A stretch of 64,000 nucleotides of DNA, from positions 1 through 64,000 of the forward strand of contig NZ_JACHCR010000006.1 in the NCBI RefSeq assembly GCF_014205845.1. The letters run 5' to 3'. Below the pieces are notes generated by a model. The model saw only the letters and a program-made list of their open reading frames with translations, was not told the DNA's origin and ran no database searches. The position numbers and the translations under genes were made by a program. Source of the DNA: Mucilaginibacter cryoferens (GTDB taxonomy: Bacteria > Bacteroidota > Bacteroidia > Sphingobacteriales > Sphingobacteriaceae). Shown in pieces: positions 16,918 through 26,200 of the stretch. Each line of letters opens with the position of its first letter. Positions within the stretch are counted from its first letter, which is position 1.

Positions 16918-18516
16918 TTAACGAATAGCAATCTTACTCATAGCCGACTCATTGCCCGCCAGATCCAGGGCGCGTAATGTTAATTTTGTTCCGTGTTTAA
17001 AAGCTTTATCGGATGTGAAAAACAGGAGTGGGGTAAAGCCTATCCGGGTTTTGTTATTATAAATATTATAGCCAAGTACCTGGCGGTTATCTGTAGAAGC
17101 CGCCCAGGTTAAAGTTACCGCGTTATCTTTTACCGTCAGTTTTACTTGCCTTGGCGTAGATGGGGGTATTTTATCGGGATTGAGCTGTGCAATGCAATTC
17201 ATCAGTGCTCTAAAATTGTGGTACGTTCCTTTCCATATCTGGCCTTTAAGCGCGGTTTTATATTGCGGTTGCTTATCAATACCGCCCTGGTACCAGTCGC
17301 CATTTTGCTGGTCAATAAGGTAGGTTTGTACATATTGCCAAAGCATTTTAAATTTCTGGTAATACTGGTGGCTATCGTTGGGGTATTTAGCGGCCATCAG
17401 TAGTAATGTATTTAAACCCTCGGCCTGAGCCCACCAGTTTTTGGTATCCTCGGTAATGGTAACGCCGGGTTTGTTCTTAAAATAGTAGCCCTCGTCGTAA
17501 AAGCCTCCCAGTTGATTGTCCCAACCGTGTTCCAGCGCGTCGTCAACCATTTTTTTGCCTAGCTGTTCCGTTTTAGCATTATAATCAATGCCCAACGCGT
17601 GCGAGGCTTCCAGCATCAGGTATGCGGTTTCTACATTGTGCCCGTAAGATACATGGTCGAGTCCGTGATACCGTTTAATGCTTGCGTCGCTGGAGTCGCG
17701 AAAAGATATCGGTGTCCAGTCTGGTTTAAAAAACAAAATAAGGTTGCCGTTGGAGTTGGCAATGGTATCGCGTACCAGTAAAAGCATTTCGTTGAGGCGG
17801 GCCTTTAACAGGCTATCCGGCCATACATTGTAAAGCTCTGTAAAAGATTCGAGTAAATGGATGGATGAGTTTTGGTCTTTATACCCCGTTTCCGCGGTTG
17901 GGTTTATGGTGGCATCGCGCATTATAGGTGTACCATCGCGCTGCATGTGTTGATAGTAACCTTTGTAAACATTATCGTGACTATGTTTTTCGAGCCACCA
18001 GAAACACTTTTTGGCCAGGTTAAGCGCGCTGGTATCGCCCGACGATTGGTAGTAAGCCGCCAGGGCATAAATAGCAAACGAATTACCATAGGCCTCCTTT
18101 GGTGCAAAGCCTCCCTGTTTTACATTTCCTTTTTTATCGGTAAAAGTATAAAAGCCGCCATAGGTTTTATCCCAAAGTACATCCCTCAAAAACTTAAAAC
18201 CATGCTGGGCACCCTGTTTATACCAGGCTACATTAGGGAACAGTTCGGCAGCTTTGCTGTTGCTCCATACGTGGCGAGCCTGGGTAACAATCATTTTATC
18301 CTGGCTGCCCACCGGTTTAAAGTTGTAGGAGAATGCACTCAGAAACCCGCCATCGGCTGTATCTATGGCTGCCGGGTACCAGGGTTTTAGAAGCTTATCC
18401 ACCATAGAGGTTTGCATTTCGGCCGCTATTTTTAATTTTTCGTTCCTGTTATCCTGTGCCGACGCTATGGATATTGCTCCTGTGAAAAACAGAAGCGATG
18501 CGATCTTTAATTTCAT
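16918..18516 (-). CDS. secreted AGE-family epimerase with C-terminal fibronectin III domain
   Basis: The 532 residues begin with a signal peptide (MKLKIASLLFFTGAISIASAQ). The AGE (alpha/alpha)6 barrel follows, with its usual motifs: ARHVWSNSKAA (80-90), SYGHNVETAYLMLEAS (290-305), NWWAQAEGLN (360-369) and GTYHNFRALMN (430-440). H293 and H433 match the catalytic His positions of AGE and cellobiose 2-epimerases. A fibronectin III domain (about 450-532) is fused at the C-terminus. It probably isomerises the reducing-end sugar of an oligosaccharide, but in the periplasm rather than the cytoplasm. It starts 5 bp after the GH9 stop, so the two are co-transcribed. Confidence 0.88.
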   Translation of the reverse strand: MKLKIASLLFFTGAISIASAQDNRNEKLKIAAEMQTSMVDKLLKPWYPAAIDTADGGFLSAFSYNFKPVGSQDKMIVTQARHVWSNSKAAELFPNVAWYKQGAQHGFKFLRDVLWDKTYGGFYTFTDKKGNVKQGGFAPKEAYGNSFAIYALAAYYQSSGDTSALNLAKKCFWWLEKHSHDNVYKGYYQHMQRDGTPIMRDATINPTAETGYKDQNSSIHLLESFTELYNVWPDSLLKARLNEMLLLVRDTIANSNGNLILFFKPDWTPISFRDSSDASIKRYHGLDHVSYGHNVETAYLMLEASHALGIDYNAKTEQLGKKMVDDALEHGWDNQLGGFYDEGYYFKNKPGVTITEDTKNWWAQAEGLNTLLLMAAKYPNDSHQYYQKFKMLWQYVQTYLIDQQNGDWYQGGIDKQPQYKTALKGQIWKGTYHNFRALMNCIAQLNPDKIPPSTPRQVKLTVKDNAVTLTWAASTDNRQVLGYNIYNNKTRIGFTPLLFFTSDKAFKHGTKLTLRALDLAGNESAMSKIAIR

Positions 18517-18521
18517 GCTGA

Positions 18522-21017
18522 TTACTTTTTATTTAATACATGATCGGCAGCCAAAATCAGAAACAGGTAGTCGGATGTGCCACCGCCCAAAACATATTCT
18601 CCCTGTTGCCACAGGTAAGGCCAGTCCAGCAATTCCGGAAAATCCGGGCGGATCAGTGCTGTGCCCGAGGTAATACCGCCGGGAATATAAGAGCGGTCGG
18701 CCCGGTTAAAGCCATAAGCGGTGGTCATGGAGCGTGCGCCAACGCCCGATACAAAGGAAGCCGTGTTAGAACCGGGATGGCATCCAAATATAAAATCTAT
18801 AGCATGCAGCATATAAGTGTCGCTAAAAACAGAGGGGAAGCTGGCATACAAAAAGTATTGTCGGTAGCCAAAATTCTGAATACCCCAGCCGGCGCCCCAA
18901 ATGCTGGGTTCGTACGGAACTCCGTATGGTGTTTGAGTTCCCTGTTGCTGTATTTTAACATAAAGCTGTTTTACGGCAGCCGTTATAGCATCCTGGTATT
19001 TTTTATCGGTAATAATGCCCATGGTGCGGCCAACCAGCCAGCCGGTGTTTTCAATACTGCTGGCAATGGCATCTGTATTATTGAGCAGGTAAGTGGCATA
19101 AGTTTTATTTTTTGTAGTAATGAGGAGCTCTACAGCCAAAGCTACCCGGTGCGATAATGTTTGATCGGGCGTGGTTTTCCATACTTCTTCTGCAATTTGC
19201 AGGCATTGGGCGGCCAGTGTATCATTATAGCCTTTCATTACCCTGCTTGCTGCCGCCAATGAAGCTGCAACTTCTAATGATCGCCTTGGATTATCTTCTG
19301 TAAATACCCAACGGTCATCGGCCGGGGCAGGGGTGTTTAAAATGGTATTGGTATTTACGGCTCCGGTAACAAAGGGTTTATTATCGGTAATATTTGCGGC
19401 ATCGCCCAGTATGGTGTACTGGCGTATGGTGGGTTCAATAATTCCGCGGTAAAACCGACCCATGGCCTGGTAGCCGCCGGTAATGGAAAGCAGGCCATGC
19501 TCTATCTGTTGCAACAGATCTGGCTTACCATCTGGCTGCTGAATTTCTACCACATGGTTATGCTGGTCGATGGTGGTGTTGTCGTACTTTACATCAAACA
19601 TTTCATAAGCCAGCGTGAGGCCATGTACGGTTTCGGCCTGCGACTCTACCCTCAGGTCAAAATCCCCGGCATCATGCCAGGCGCCACGGTTTAGCAGGGG
19701 TACATTATCGCCCGGTTTGTATTTGGTAAAGGTATCGTGCCCCTGTATATAGCCATCAAAATGGGTCGAATCTATAGGGGCCATCCGTGCATCATCCATG
19801 TGGCACAGGCCATGCCATACCCGGTATTTTTCGTTTACCCGCATGTGGCACATTTGTACCGGTAAAAAATATTCGAGTGTGGGCTGCCATACATCATTCT
19901 TAAATACATCTTTACTGATCTGGAACGGCGCGGTTTTAAACGAGCCATATTGCACCACGTACATACCAGGAGCAGTTACTTTACTAAAATCAAACTGGAG
20001 GTAATGATATCTTAAAAAATCGCCCCAGGTGCTTGGGGTGGTTTTTAGCGCTGTTGTAAATCCACCTTTTTCATCAATACGCAACAGGGATACGGGCAAT
20101 ACTCTTTTATCATGTTTATCCAGTTCTATCACCGCAGTTTTTTGTTGGGCCGGATGATAGCCCACCTGCGATACCTGCACTACAGGCGATGATTGCCATC
20201 CTTCTACCGCGTTTGGTGTAACCAGCCATTCAATGGCATTTTTAGTTGCCCCTTTGGCAATTAACGAGCGTACCACAAACCAGCCATTATTATGCTTGGC
20301 GCGGCCATCCAGTAATTGCAGTTTGCCGGCAGCAAGGTTTTCGATGCTCATACGCTGCATTTCAGCTTCGGGTGCTATGGTAAGCCTTTTGCCCTGCGCT
20401 ATGGGTAGCACCTGGGTTTCGCCATCTTTATCTTTATAGGTTTGCCCGTTTGATTGTTGGTTAAAAATACCAAACTGCTGGTCCATATAGTACGATTTGC
20501 CGAACAGGATGCCCGGGAAAAGCTCGATATTAAAACCAACCTTGCCTATCCATTCATCGGGCAGTGGCTTATCCAGATCTACAATAATTTTGAATGATTT
20601 GCCTGCCGGCAACACCCTGATGTTGTAGGCAAAATTAAGATCGGGATATATTACCGGGTTAAAGCCTTTACGGTTTATCTCATTATTGGGGAACTCCATG
20701 CGCACGCTCACTTCGCCCGTTGCCTTATCTATAACCCGCTTGCCCACTTTTGGTATGGGCGACCATTGCCCCGGCGTTGGCTCCAGCCTGATATCTCCAT
20801 TGGTAGCCACGCGTTGGCCATTTTGAATAATGCCTACACCGCCCTGGTGCCCTTCGGGATAAAAATCATGCGCGAGCATAACATTAATGCCCTTGTACTC
20901 CAGGTATTCCTGGGCGTTGAGCACCATCGTATTATTGAGGCCTGTTTGGGCGTTAGCAAACGGTGTAAACAGCATGCAGGTAGCAATTAAAACCGGGAGG
21001 GTAAATTTAGGTATCAT
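18522..21017 (-). CDS. glycoside hydrolase family 9, with Ig-like domain; unusual C-terminus
   Basis: The start at 21017 gives 831 residues with a signal peptide (MIPKFTLPVLIATCMLFTPFANAQ). An N-terminal beta-rich domain of unknown type (about 35-275) precedes the CelD_N Ig-like domain (about 278-370, VVQVSQVGYHPAQQKTAVIE) and the GH9 (alpha/alpha)6 domain (about 375-831). The catalytic Asp motif is clear as GAWHDAGDFD (445-454). The canonical catalytic acid motif NE-x-x-x-D-Y/W-N near the end reads GGGTSDYL (811-818), with Gly where Glu is expected. GH9 enzymes cut beta-1,4-glucans, but activity here is uncertain. It leads the operon with the AGE epimerase. Confidence 0.9.
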   Translation of the reverse strand: MIPKFTLPVLIATCMLFTPFANAQTGLNNTMVLNAQEYLEYKGINVMLAHDFYPEGHQGGVGIIQNGQRVATNGDIRLEPTPGQWSPIPKVGKRVIDKATGEVSVRMEFPNNEINRKGFNPVIYPDLNFAYNIRVLPAGKSFKIIVDLDKPLPDEWIGKVGFNIELFPGILFGKSYYMDQQFGIFNQQSNGQTYKDKDGETQVLPIAQGKRLTIAPEAEMQRMSIENLAAGKLQLLDGRAKHNNGWFVVRSLIAKGATKNAIEWLVTPNAVEGWQSSPVVQVSQVGYHPAQQKTAVIELDKHDKRVLPVSLLRIDEKGGFTTALKTTPSTWGDFLRYHYLQFDFSKVTAPGMYVVQYGSFKTAPFQISKDVFKNDVWQPTLEYFLPVQMCHMRVNEKYRVWHGLCHMDDARMAPIDSTHFDGYIQGHDTFTKYKPGDNVPLLNRGAWHDAGDFDLRVESQAETVHGLTLAYEMFDVKYDNTTIDQHNHVVEIQQPDGKPDLLQQIEHGLLSITGGYQAMGRFYRGIIEPTIRQYTILGDAANITDNKPFVTGAVNTNTILNTPAPADDRWVFTEDNPRRSLEVAASLAAASRVMKGYNDTLAAQCLQIAEEVWKTTPDQTLSHRVALAVELLITTKNKTYATYLLNNTDAIASSIENTGWLVGRTMGIITDKKYQDAITAAVKQLYVKIQQQGTQTPYGVPYEPSIWGAGWGIQNFGYRQYFLYASFPSVFSDTYMLHAIDFIFGCHPGSNTASFVSGVGARSMTTAYGFNRADRSYIPGGITSGTALIRPDFPELLDWPYLWQQGEYVLGGGTSDYLFLILAADHVLNKK

Positions 21018-21076
21018 GTAACAGTAGTTTATAAAAAGCAAAGTATAGGGAGTTGTACTCTACAAAGTAAAAGTAG

Positions 21077-21093
21077 TGCGCAACCGATTGTGT
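21077..21093. promoter_or_regulatory. LacI-type operator-like sequence upstream of GH9
   Basis: GCAACCGATTG lies within a partly palindromic stretch about 65 bp upstream of the GH9 start. It matches the core GCAA-Y-CGATTG of the perfect palindrome at 21895-21908 and has the central CG typical of LacI-family operators. It is only partly symmetric. Confidence 0.35.
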
Positions 21094-21256
21094 GTGCTAA
21101 TGAAATTTTAGCAATTTCTAATGTTTTTTGATGTTTATGCGGCAAAGGCAGTTAAGGCAGGCGCTTTGCTCTTCAAGTAAACAGGGCCGGGAGGGAAGGC
21201 CGGGCAGTGTTTGGTTTTTAGAGTTTTTTATTTGTAATTACCTTTACAATAGTATT

Positions 21257-21838
21257 TTAGAAATGTAAAAAGATGGCAATGATAAAAGCAATGTGCTTCA
21301 TCCTGCCTCTTATAAACCGCAAAGCATGGGTTAATTGGTTTTCCACAGTTCTTTTTGATACGCCCAGTTTTTCTGCTATCTCCATATTGCTGAGTTTGTG
21401 TATCCTGCTCAGGATAAAGATCTCCTGGCAGCGGTTAGGCAAAACTTGTATTTGCTGGTTTAGTTCTCCCTCCAGATCGTTATACATCATTTTTTCGTAG
21501 CCGTTATTAAATTCTACTACCTTATTATCCAGTTCATAATCTTCCAGGTAAAGCACGGGCGATGGTTTGTGTGCTTTTAAATAGGTATACACCTGGTAAC
21601 GGGTAGCTGCCTTTAAGTAATGGTCGAAATTTTCAATTTTTAAATGTGCTTTTCTTTTCCAGAGATTTAAGAACAGATCATGTACCACCTCTTCACAAGC
21701 CTCTTCGTCTTTGATGTATTTAAGTGCAGTGCGGTACAAACGAAGCCAGTGCCGTTGAAATAATGTGGTGAACGCGCGGTAATTGTCGTTCAGAATTAAT
21801 TCCCAGAGGTCGGCGTCGCTTAGGAAGCTAAGTGCCAT
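21257..21838 (-). CDS. ECF RNA polymerase sigma factor, SUS locus 2
   Basis: The 193 residues contain region 2 (about 10-80, YRAFTTLFQRHWLRLYRTALKY and EACEEVVHDLFLNLW) and region 4 (about 120-180, LSNMEIAEKLGVSKRTVENQLTHALRFIR). Like the first sigma it ends in a hydrophobic tail (MKHIAFIIAIFLHF). It is divergent from its FecR partner, with a 138-bp shared promoter region that holds a LacI-type palindrome. It probably drives the SusC-SusD-TIG-GH10 series, and possibly the GH9-AGE unit. Confidence 0.9.
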   Translation of the reverse strand: MALSFLSDADLWELILNDNYRAFTTLFQRHWLRLYRTALKYIKDEEACEEVVHDLFLNLWKRKAHLKIENFDHYLKAATRYQVYTYLKAHKPSPVLYLEDYELDNKVVEFNNGYEKMMYNDLEGELNQQIQVLPNRCQEIFILSRIHKLSNMEIAEKLGVSKRTVENQLTHALRFIRGRMKHIAFIIAIFLHF

Positions 21839-21894
21839 TATATAATTGGTTATAAAGTAAAATTACACTTATTCAATACAATTCAAAATAAAAA

Positions 21895-21908
21895 TGCAAT
21901 CGATTGCA
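21895..21908. promoter_or_regulatory. LacI-type palindromic operator between sigma and FecR genes
   Basis: TGCAATCGATTGCA is a perfect 14-bp palindrome with the central CG seen in LacI-family operators. AT-rich arms extend the symmetry to about 35 bp with a 1-nt offset. It lies 57 bp from the sigma start and 69 bp from the FecR start, so one regulator could control both. Confidence 0.55.
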
Positions 21909-21976
21909 AATTTTATTTTGAAAATAGTGTGTGTGCCGCTACAAAATAATCCTCTGTTAATATGTAAGCCAATATT

Positions 21977-23125
21977 ATGACCAAAGATCAATACTTGATT
22001 TTATTTGAAAAGTACCTGTCAGGTAAAGCCAGCCCCCAGGAAATTGAAGCACTGTTAGCCTATCGGGACGATTTTGACCTGATTGAAGGAGAACCAGGCA
22101 ACGATTACGCGCAGTTTGCCGACAAGGAAGAAAGGATTTTAAATAAACTCGAATCCAATATCTTAACGCAAAAAGCTCCTGCAAATATTCGCAGGATATT
22201 GTTAATGGCGGCCTCTGTTATTTTGTTGATAGCCGTTGGCGCAATTTTTTTATTAAAGAGCGAAAGTGCAAACCCGCTGCTTTCTAAAAGCAAGCCAGCT
22301 ATTAACAACGATATTAAGCCGGCTGCCCATAATGCATTGCTTACGCTTGCAAATGGCAAAAAAGTTATACTCAATAATTTGATGGTAGGCACGGTGTTAC
22401 GCCATGGCAACATCAACGTTAAAAAAGAAGCCAATGGCTTGTTAAAAATCAATGCTTCGGCAAAATTGCCGGATAGAGATACCAATCCCGAATATAATAC
22501 CATTTCTACTCCTGTTGGCGGTCATTACGAGGTTGTATTACCAGATGGATCTAAGGTTTGGTTAAATGCGGCTTCCAGCTTAAAGTTTCCGTCGGCGTTC
22601 ACCGGTAACGAGAGAAAAGTAGAGCTTACTGGTGAGGCTTATTTTGAGGTTGCAAAAAATAAGCAATTACCTTTTAAGGTAAAGTTTGATAACCAGTTGG
22701 TAGAAGTGTTGGGTACACATTTTAATATTAAGGCCTACCATAATGAAGCGGCCTCAACCACAACCTTGTTAGAGGGCTCGGTGAGCATCTCTAAAGATAA
22801 TATTAAAAAGATCCTCATCCCTGGTGAGCAAGCTGTGAGTGCTTCCGGCCAAAATTCGATAATGGTTTCGGCTGCCGATGAGGTGGCCGCCGTAGCGTGG
22901 ACAAACAACGTATTCTTTTTCCGTAATGAAAACATCCGCGCAATTATGAGGGAGCTGTCGCGATGGTATGATATTGATGTGGTTTACCAGGGTAATACGG
23001 CGCATAAAGATTATGGCATCCGTATGTCTAAATCAAAAAATCTTTCGGAGATATTAAAAAATCTCGAACTCACCGGAACTATACACTTTAAGGTAGATGA
23101 AAGGAGGGTAACCGTGATGGAATAA
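21977..23125 (+). CDS. FecR-family anti-sigma factor, SUS locus 2
   Basis: A 382-residue inner-membrane protein. A cytoplasmic N-terminal part (1-72, with the LSGKASPQEIEALLAYRD segment) leads to one membrane helix (about 75-95, ILLMAASVILLIAVGAIFLL). The periplasmic FecR domain (about 185-285) carries LPDGSKVWLNAASSLKFP and GEAYFEVAK, and a DUF4974-type C-terminal domain (about 310-380) carries FFFRNENIRAIMRELSRWYDIDVVY. It should sequester the divergent sigma factor and respond to the STN domain of the SusC encoded next. Confidence 0.92.
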   Translation: MTKDQYLILFEKYLSGKASPQEIEALLAYRDDFDLIEGEPGNDYAQFADKEERILNKLESNILTQKAPANIRRILLMAASVILLIAVGAIFLLKSESANPLLSKSKPAINNDIKPAAHNALLTLANGKKVILNNLMVGTVLRHGNINVKKEANGLLKINASAKLPDRDTNPEYNTISTPVGGHYEVVLPDGSKVWLNAASSLKFPSAFTGNERKVELTGEAYFEVAKNKQLPFKVKFDNQLVEVLGTHFNIKAYHNEAASTTTLLEGSVSISKDNIKKILIPGEQAVSASGQNSIMVSAADEVAAVAWTNNVFFFRNENIRAIMRELSRWYDIDVVYQGNTAHKDYGIRMSKSKNLSEILKNLELTGTIHFKVDERRVTVME

Positions 23126-23139
23126 TTTTACTTCTCGTA

Positions 23140-23180
23140 TAGTACCCAAATAATCAGGAACGCGGCAAACGTCCCTGATT
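23140..23180 (+). promoter_or_regulatory. TAGTACCCAA box plus hairpin, copy C
   Basis: TAGTACCCAA (23140-23149) is followed by the stem AATCAGGAACG (23152-23162), loop CGGCAAA, CGTCCCTGATT (23170-23180): 11 positions with one A-C mismatch at the fourth pair from the loop, exactly as in copy B. It lies 14 bp after the FecR stop and 78 bp before the SusC start. Confidence 0.6.
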
Positions 23181-23183
23181 GTA

Positions 23184-23200
23184 ACAGTTTCAGAAACTGT
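23184..23200. promoter_or_regulatory. palindrome in the FecR-SusC spacer of SUS locus 2
   Basis: ACAGTTTC-A-GAAACTGT is a perfect 8-bp palindrome with a 1-nt centre, 3 bp downstream of hairpin copy C. The tight centre suits a protein-binding site more than an RNA hairpin. SUS locus 1 has no counterpart. Confidence 0.4.
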
Positions 23201-23257
23201 GCCAGGTAACAAATATATAGCCTCTTAAAACCAATTATTTAATAACCTAACATTCAA

Positions 23258-26200
23258 ATGTACAAAAATATTACTGCAATAAATTGTAGGCATCGCTCCT
23301 GCATTTTACTTAAACTCTTTAAGATAATGAAATTGACTATTGTTTTATGGGTAGTTGCCTTTATGCAGGTAAGCGCCACTACCCATGCGCAGAAAGTTAC
23401 TTTAAACGTACAAAATACCTCCCTGGCCCAGGTTTTAAACAACCTGAGCCAGCAAACGGGTTATAACTTCGTTTACAGCTCCTCGATGCTCAAATCGGCA
23501 AACCCGGTTAGTGTAACTGCCACAAATGAGCCATTAAAAACGGTATTGGATGATTGCTTTAAAGATCAGCCTTTAACCTATGTTATAAATGGCAACACCG
23601 TTGTAATAAAGCAAAAAGATCAACCCTCATCGCCCGCACCCGATAAAGTAATTACGGGGCTGGTGACCGATGATAGGGGCGACCCATTGCCCGCCGTAAG
23701 TGTTAAGGTAAAAGGTGCAACAACCATTAGCATTACAGGTACCGATGGTAAATATGCTATTAAGGTTGCGGATGGGCCGCAAACGCTTGTTTTTAGCTAT
23801 GTTGGCTTTGCTACGCAGGAGATAAATGTAAACAGCCAAACCCTTATTAATGTAAGGCTTGTAGAGAAACCTTCAACCCTGAATGATGTAGTGGTTATTG
23901 GTTACGGTAACCAGCGCAGGCAAGATGTAAATGGTGCAATTTCGTCAATTAAAGCGGCCGACATAGCCAATATTCCGCAGGTAAGTGTTGATCAGTTGTT
24001 ACAGGGCAAAGCCGCCGGTTTAACTATTACACAAAACTCTGGCGGGCCGGGTAGCGCTACTTCCGTTCACATACGCGGCATTACGTCTTTAACCCTCTCT
24101 AACGAGCCGCTTTATATTATTGATAATGTGCCGGTATCCGGTGATGCCAATAACAGCACAACCAGCGGCCGGTCGCAGCAATTATCGCCCAACAATGGCG
24201 AAACCGGTGTAAGTCCGCTGTCGTTCTTAAACCCAAGCGATATAGAATCTATTGATGTGCTGAAAGATGCATCTGCTACAGCAATTTATGGTAGCCGGGC
24301 CTCTAACGGGGTAATTATTATCACCACAAAAAAAGGTAAAAATGGTAATTTCAGGATAGGTTATGATGGCTATTACGGTTTTCAGGAGCAAGGCAAATAC
24401 CTGCCCATGATGAACCTGCAGCAATATGCTAAGCTGCAAAATGCCCTTGCCGATGTGATTAATATACCCAGGAGAGGCGAATTTGCCAACCCCGATCTGT
24501 TGGGCAAAGGCACCGACTGGCAGGATGCTATCTTTAAAAATGCAGCCCAGCAAAGTCACCAACTTAGTTTTTCGGGCGCAAAAGATAATACCGACTATTA
24601 TATATCTACCGGCTTTTTAAATCAGGATGGTACCGTATTGGGAAACGATTTTAAACGTTATAACATTCGTACCAACATCAACTCGCAGCTTAAAAGCTGG
24701 TTTAAGGTGGGCGGCACCATGTCTGGTGCTTACAGCTTTCAAAATACTTCGCTTAGCAACAATACGGGTATTATTTATACGGCCCTGTTAAGTGCGCCAG
24801 ACCAGGTTGTTTACAACGCAGATGGCTCTTTTGCAGGCCCGCAGGCCGATCAGGTAGGCGGCCAGAATAACCCGGTTCAGCAAGCGTTAAGAATCACAAA
24901 CACACTAGCGCGTTATAACTTTAACGGTGGTTTATATGCCGAGATCAAGATTTCTAAAGATCTTACGTTGAGGTCTGAGGGTAACGGCGATATCAATTTT
25001 AGCGCTGCAAAGCTTTTTAAGCCTACCTACAACAACGGCCCCCGCTTTGTTAACCTTACAGCTTCGTTACAGGAGTACAACAGCAATTCGGTTTACTGGA
25101 CCTGGAAAGAGTACCTGACTTATTCGCACACATTTGCTAAAAAGCATAATTTTCAGGCTACCGCAGGGCACGAGTTAATTAACATTAATTATAAAGATAA
25201 CTCGGCCGGGATACAAAATTTCCTGAGTAACGATCTGCAATCGTTAAGTCTGGGCGATGCCAAAACCGCAACTGTAAGCGAATATATTGGTCCTACAGAT
25301 GTTTTAGAATCTGCTTTTGCCAGGGCTATTTATACCTTTAACGATAAGTATAGCTTTACCGGTACCATACGGGCCGATCGTTCTTCTAAGTTTGCACAGG
25401 GGCATCAAACGGGTTATTTCCCATCTTTTGCTGCTTCATGGCGGGTTTCGGAAGAGTCGTTCTGGAAACCTATAAAAGATGTTGCCGATAATGTAAAACT
25501 ACGTTTGGGCTATGGCCAAACAGGTAACCAGGCCGTGCCAAATTACCTTTATGGCTCTGCCTTAAACGCGGTAATTACCGGCCAGGGTAATGGGTTTGGT
25601 ATTGATAAAATAGCTAATCCTAACTTAACCTGGGAAACCGCCATTCAAACCAACCTTGGGTTAGATTTTACCCTGTTCGGCGGCCGCGTTGAGTCGGCGG
25701 TTGATTTCTGGAAGAAAAATTCTAAAAACTTCCTTTTCCAGGCTGCCTTACCTGCGTTTTTAGTGGGGCAAACAGCCGAATACTCTGGTACCGGGGTTAT
25801 AAGCCCGCCTTATGTAAATGGTGGTGAGCTAAAAGCCCATGGTTTTGATATCTCATTAACTACCAGAAACATTGTGAGCAAAAATTTTAAATGGAACACA
25901 TCTATAGTTTTTAGCCACTACGCCAATAAAGTAGCTTCGTTATATACCGGCGTACCTTTTATAAGCCAGAATGTAACCACCAGTTTCCTGGCGTTACCGG
26001 TTACCCGTACACAGGTGGGTACATCGGTTGGCGAGTTTTACGGCTACAAGGTAAAAGACATCTTCAGAACTGCCGATCAATTGCGTAATGCTCCCGTTCA
26101 GTTTGGCCGGCCAATACAAACCGGCAGCGGAGGTACCTACCTGGGCGATATTCAATACGAAGACATCAATCACGATGGTAAAATAGATGCCAATGATCAA

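Noticed and set aside
21040..21080. CAAAGTA/TACTTTG strings upstream of GH9 as a promoter
   Set aside because: They are one base short of TAnnTTTG and no TTG lies at a suitable distance, so I could not support a promoter call.
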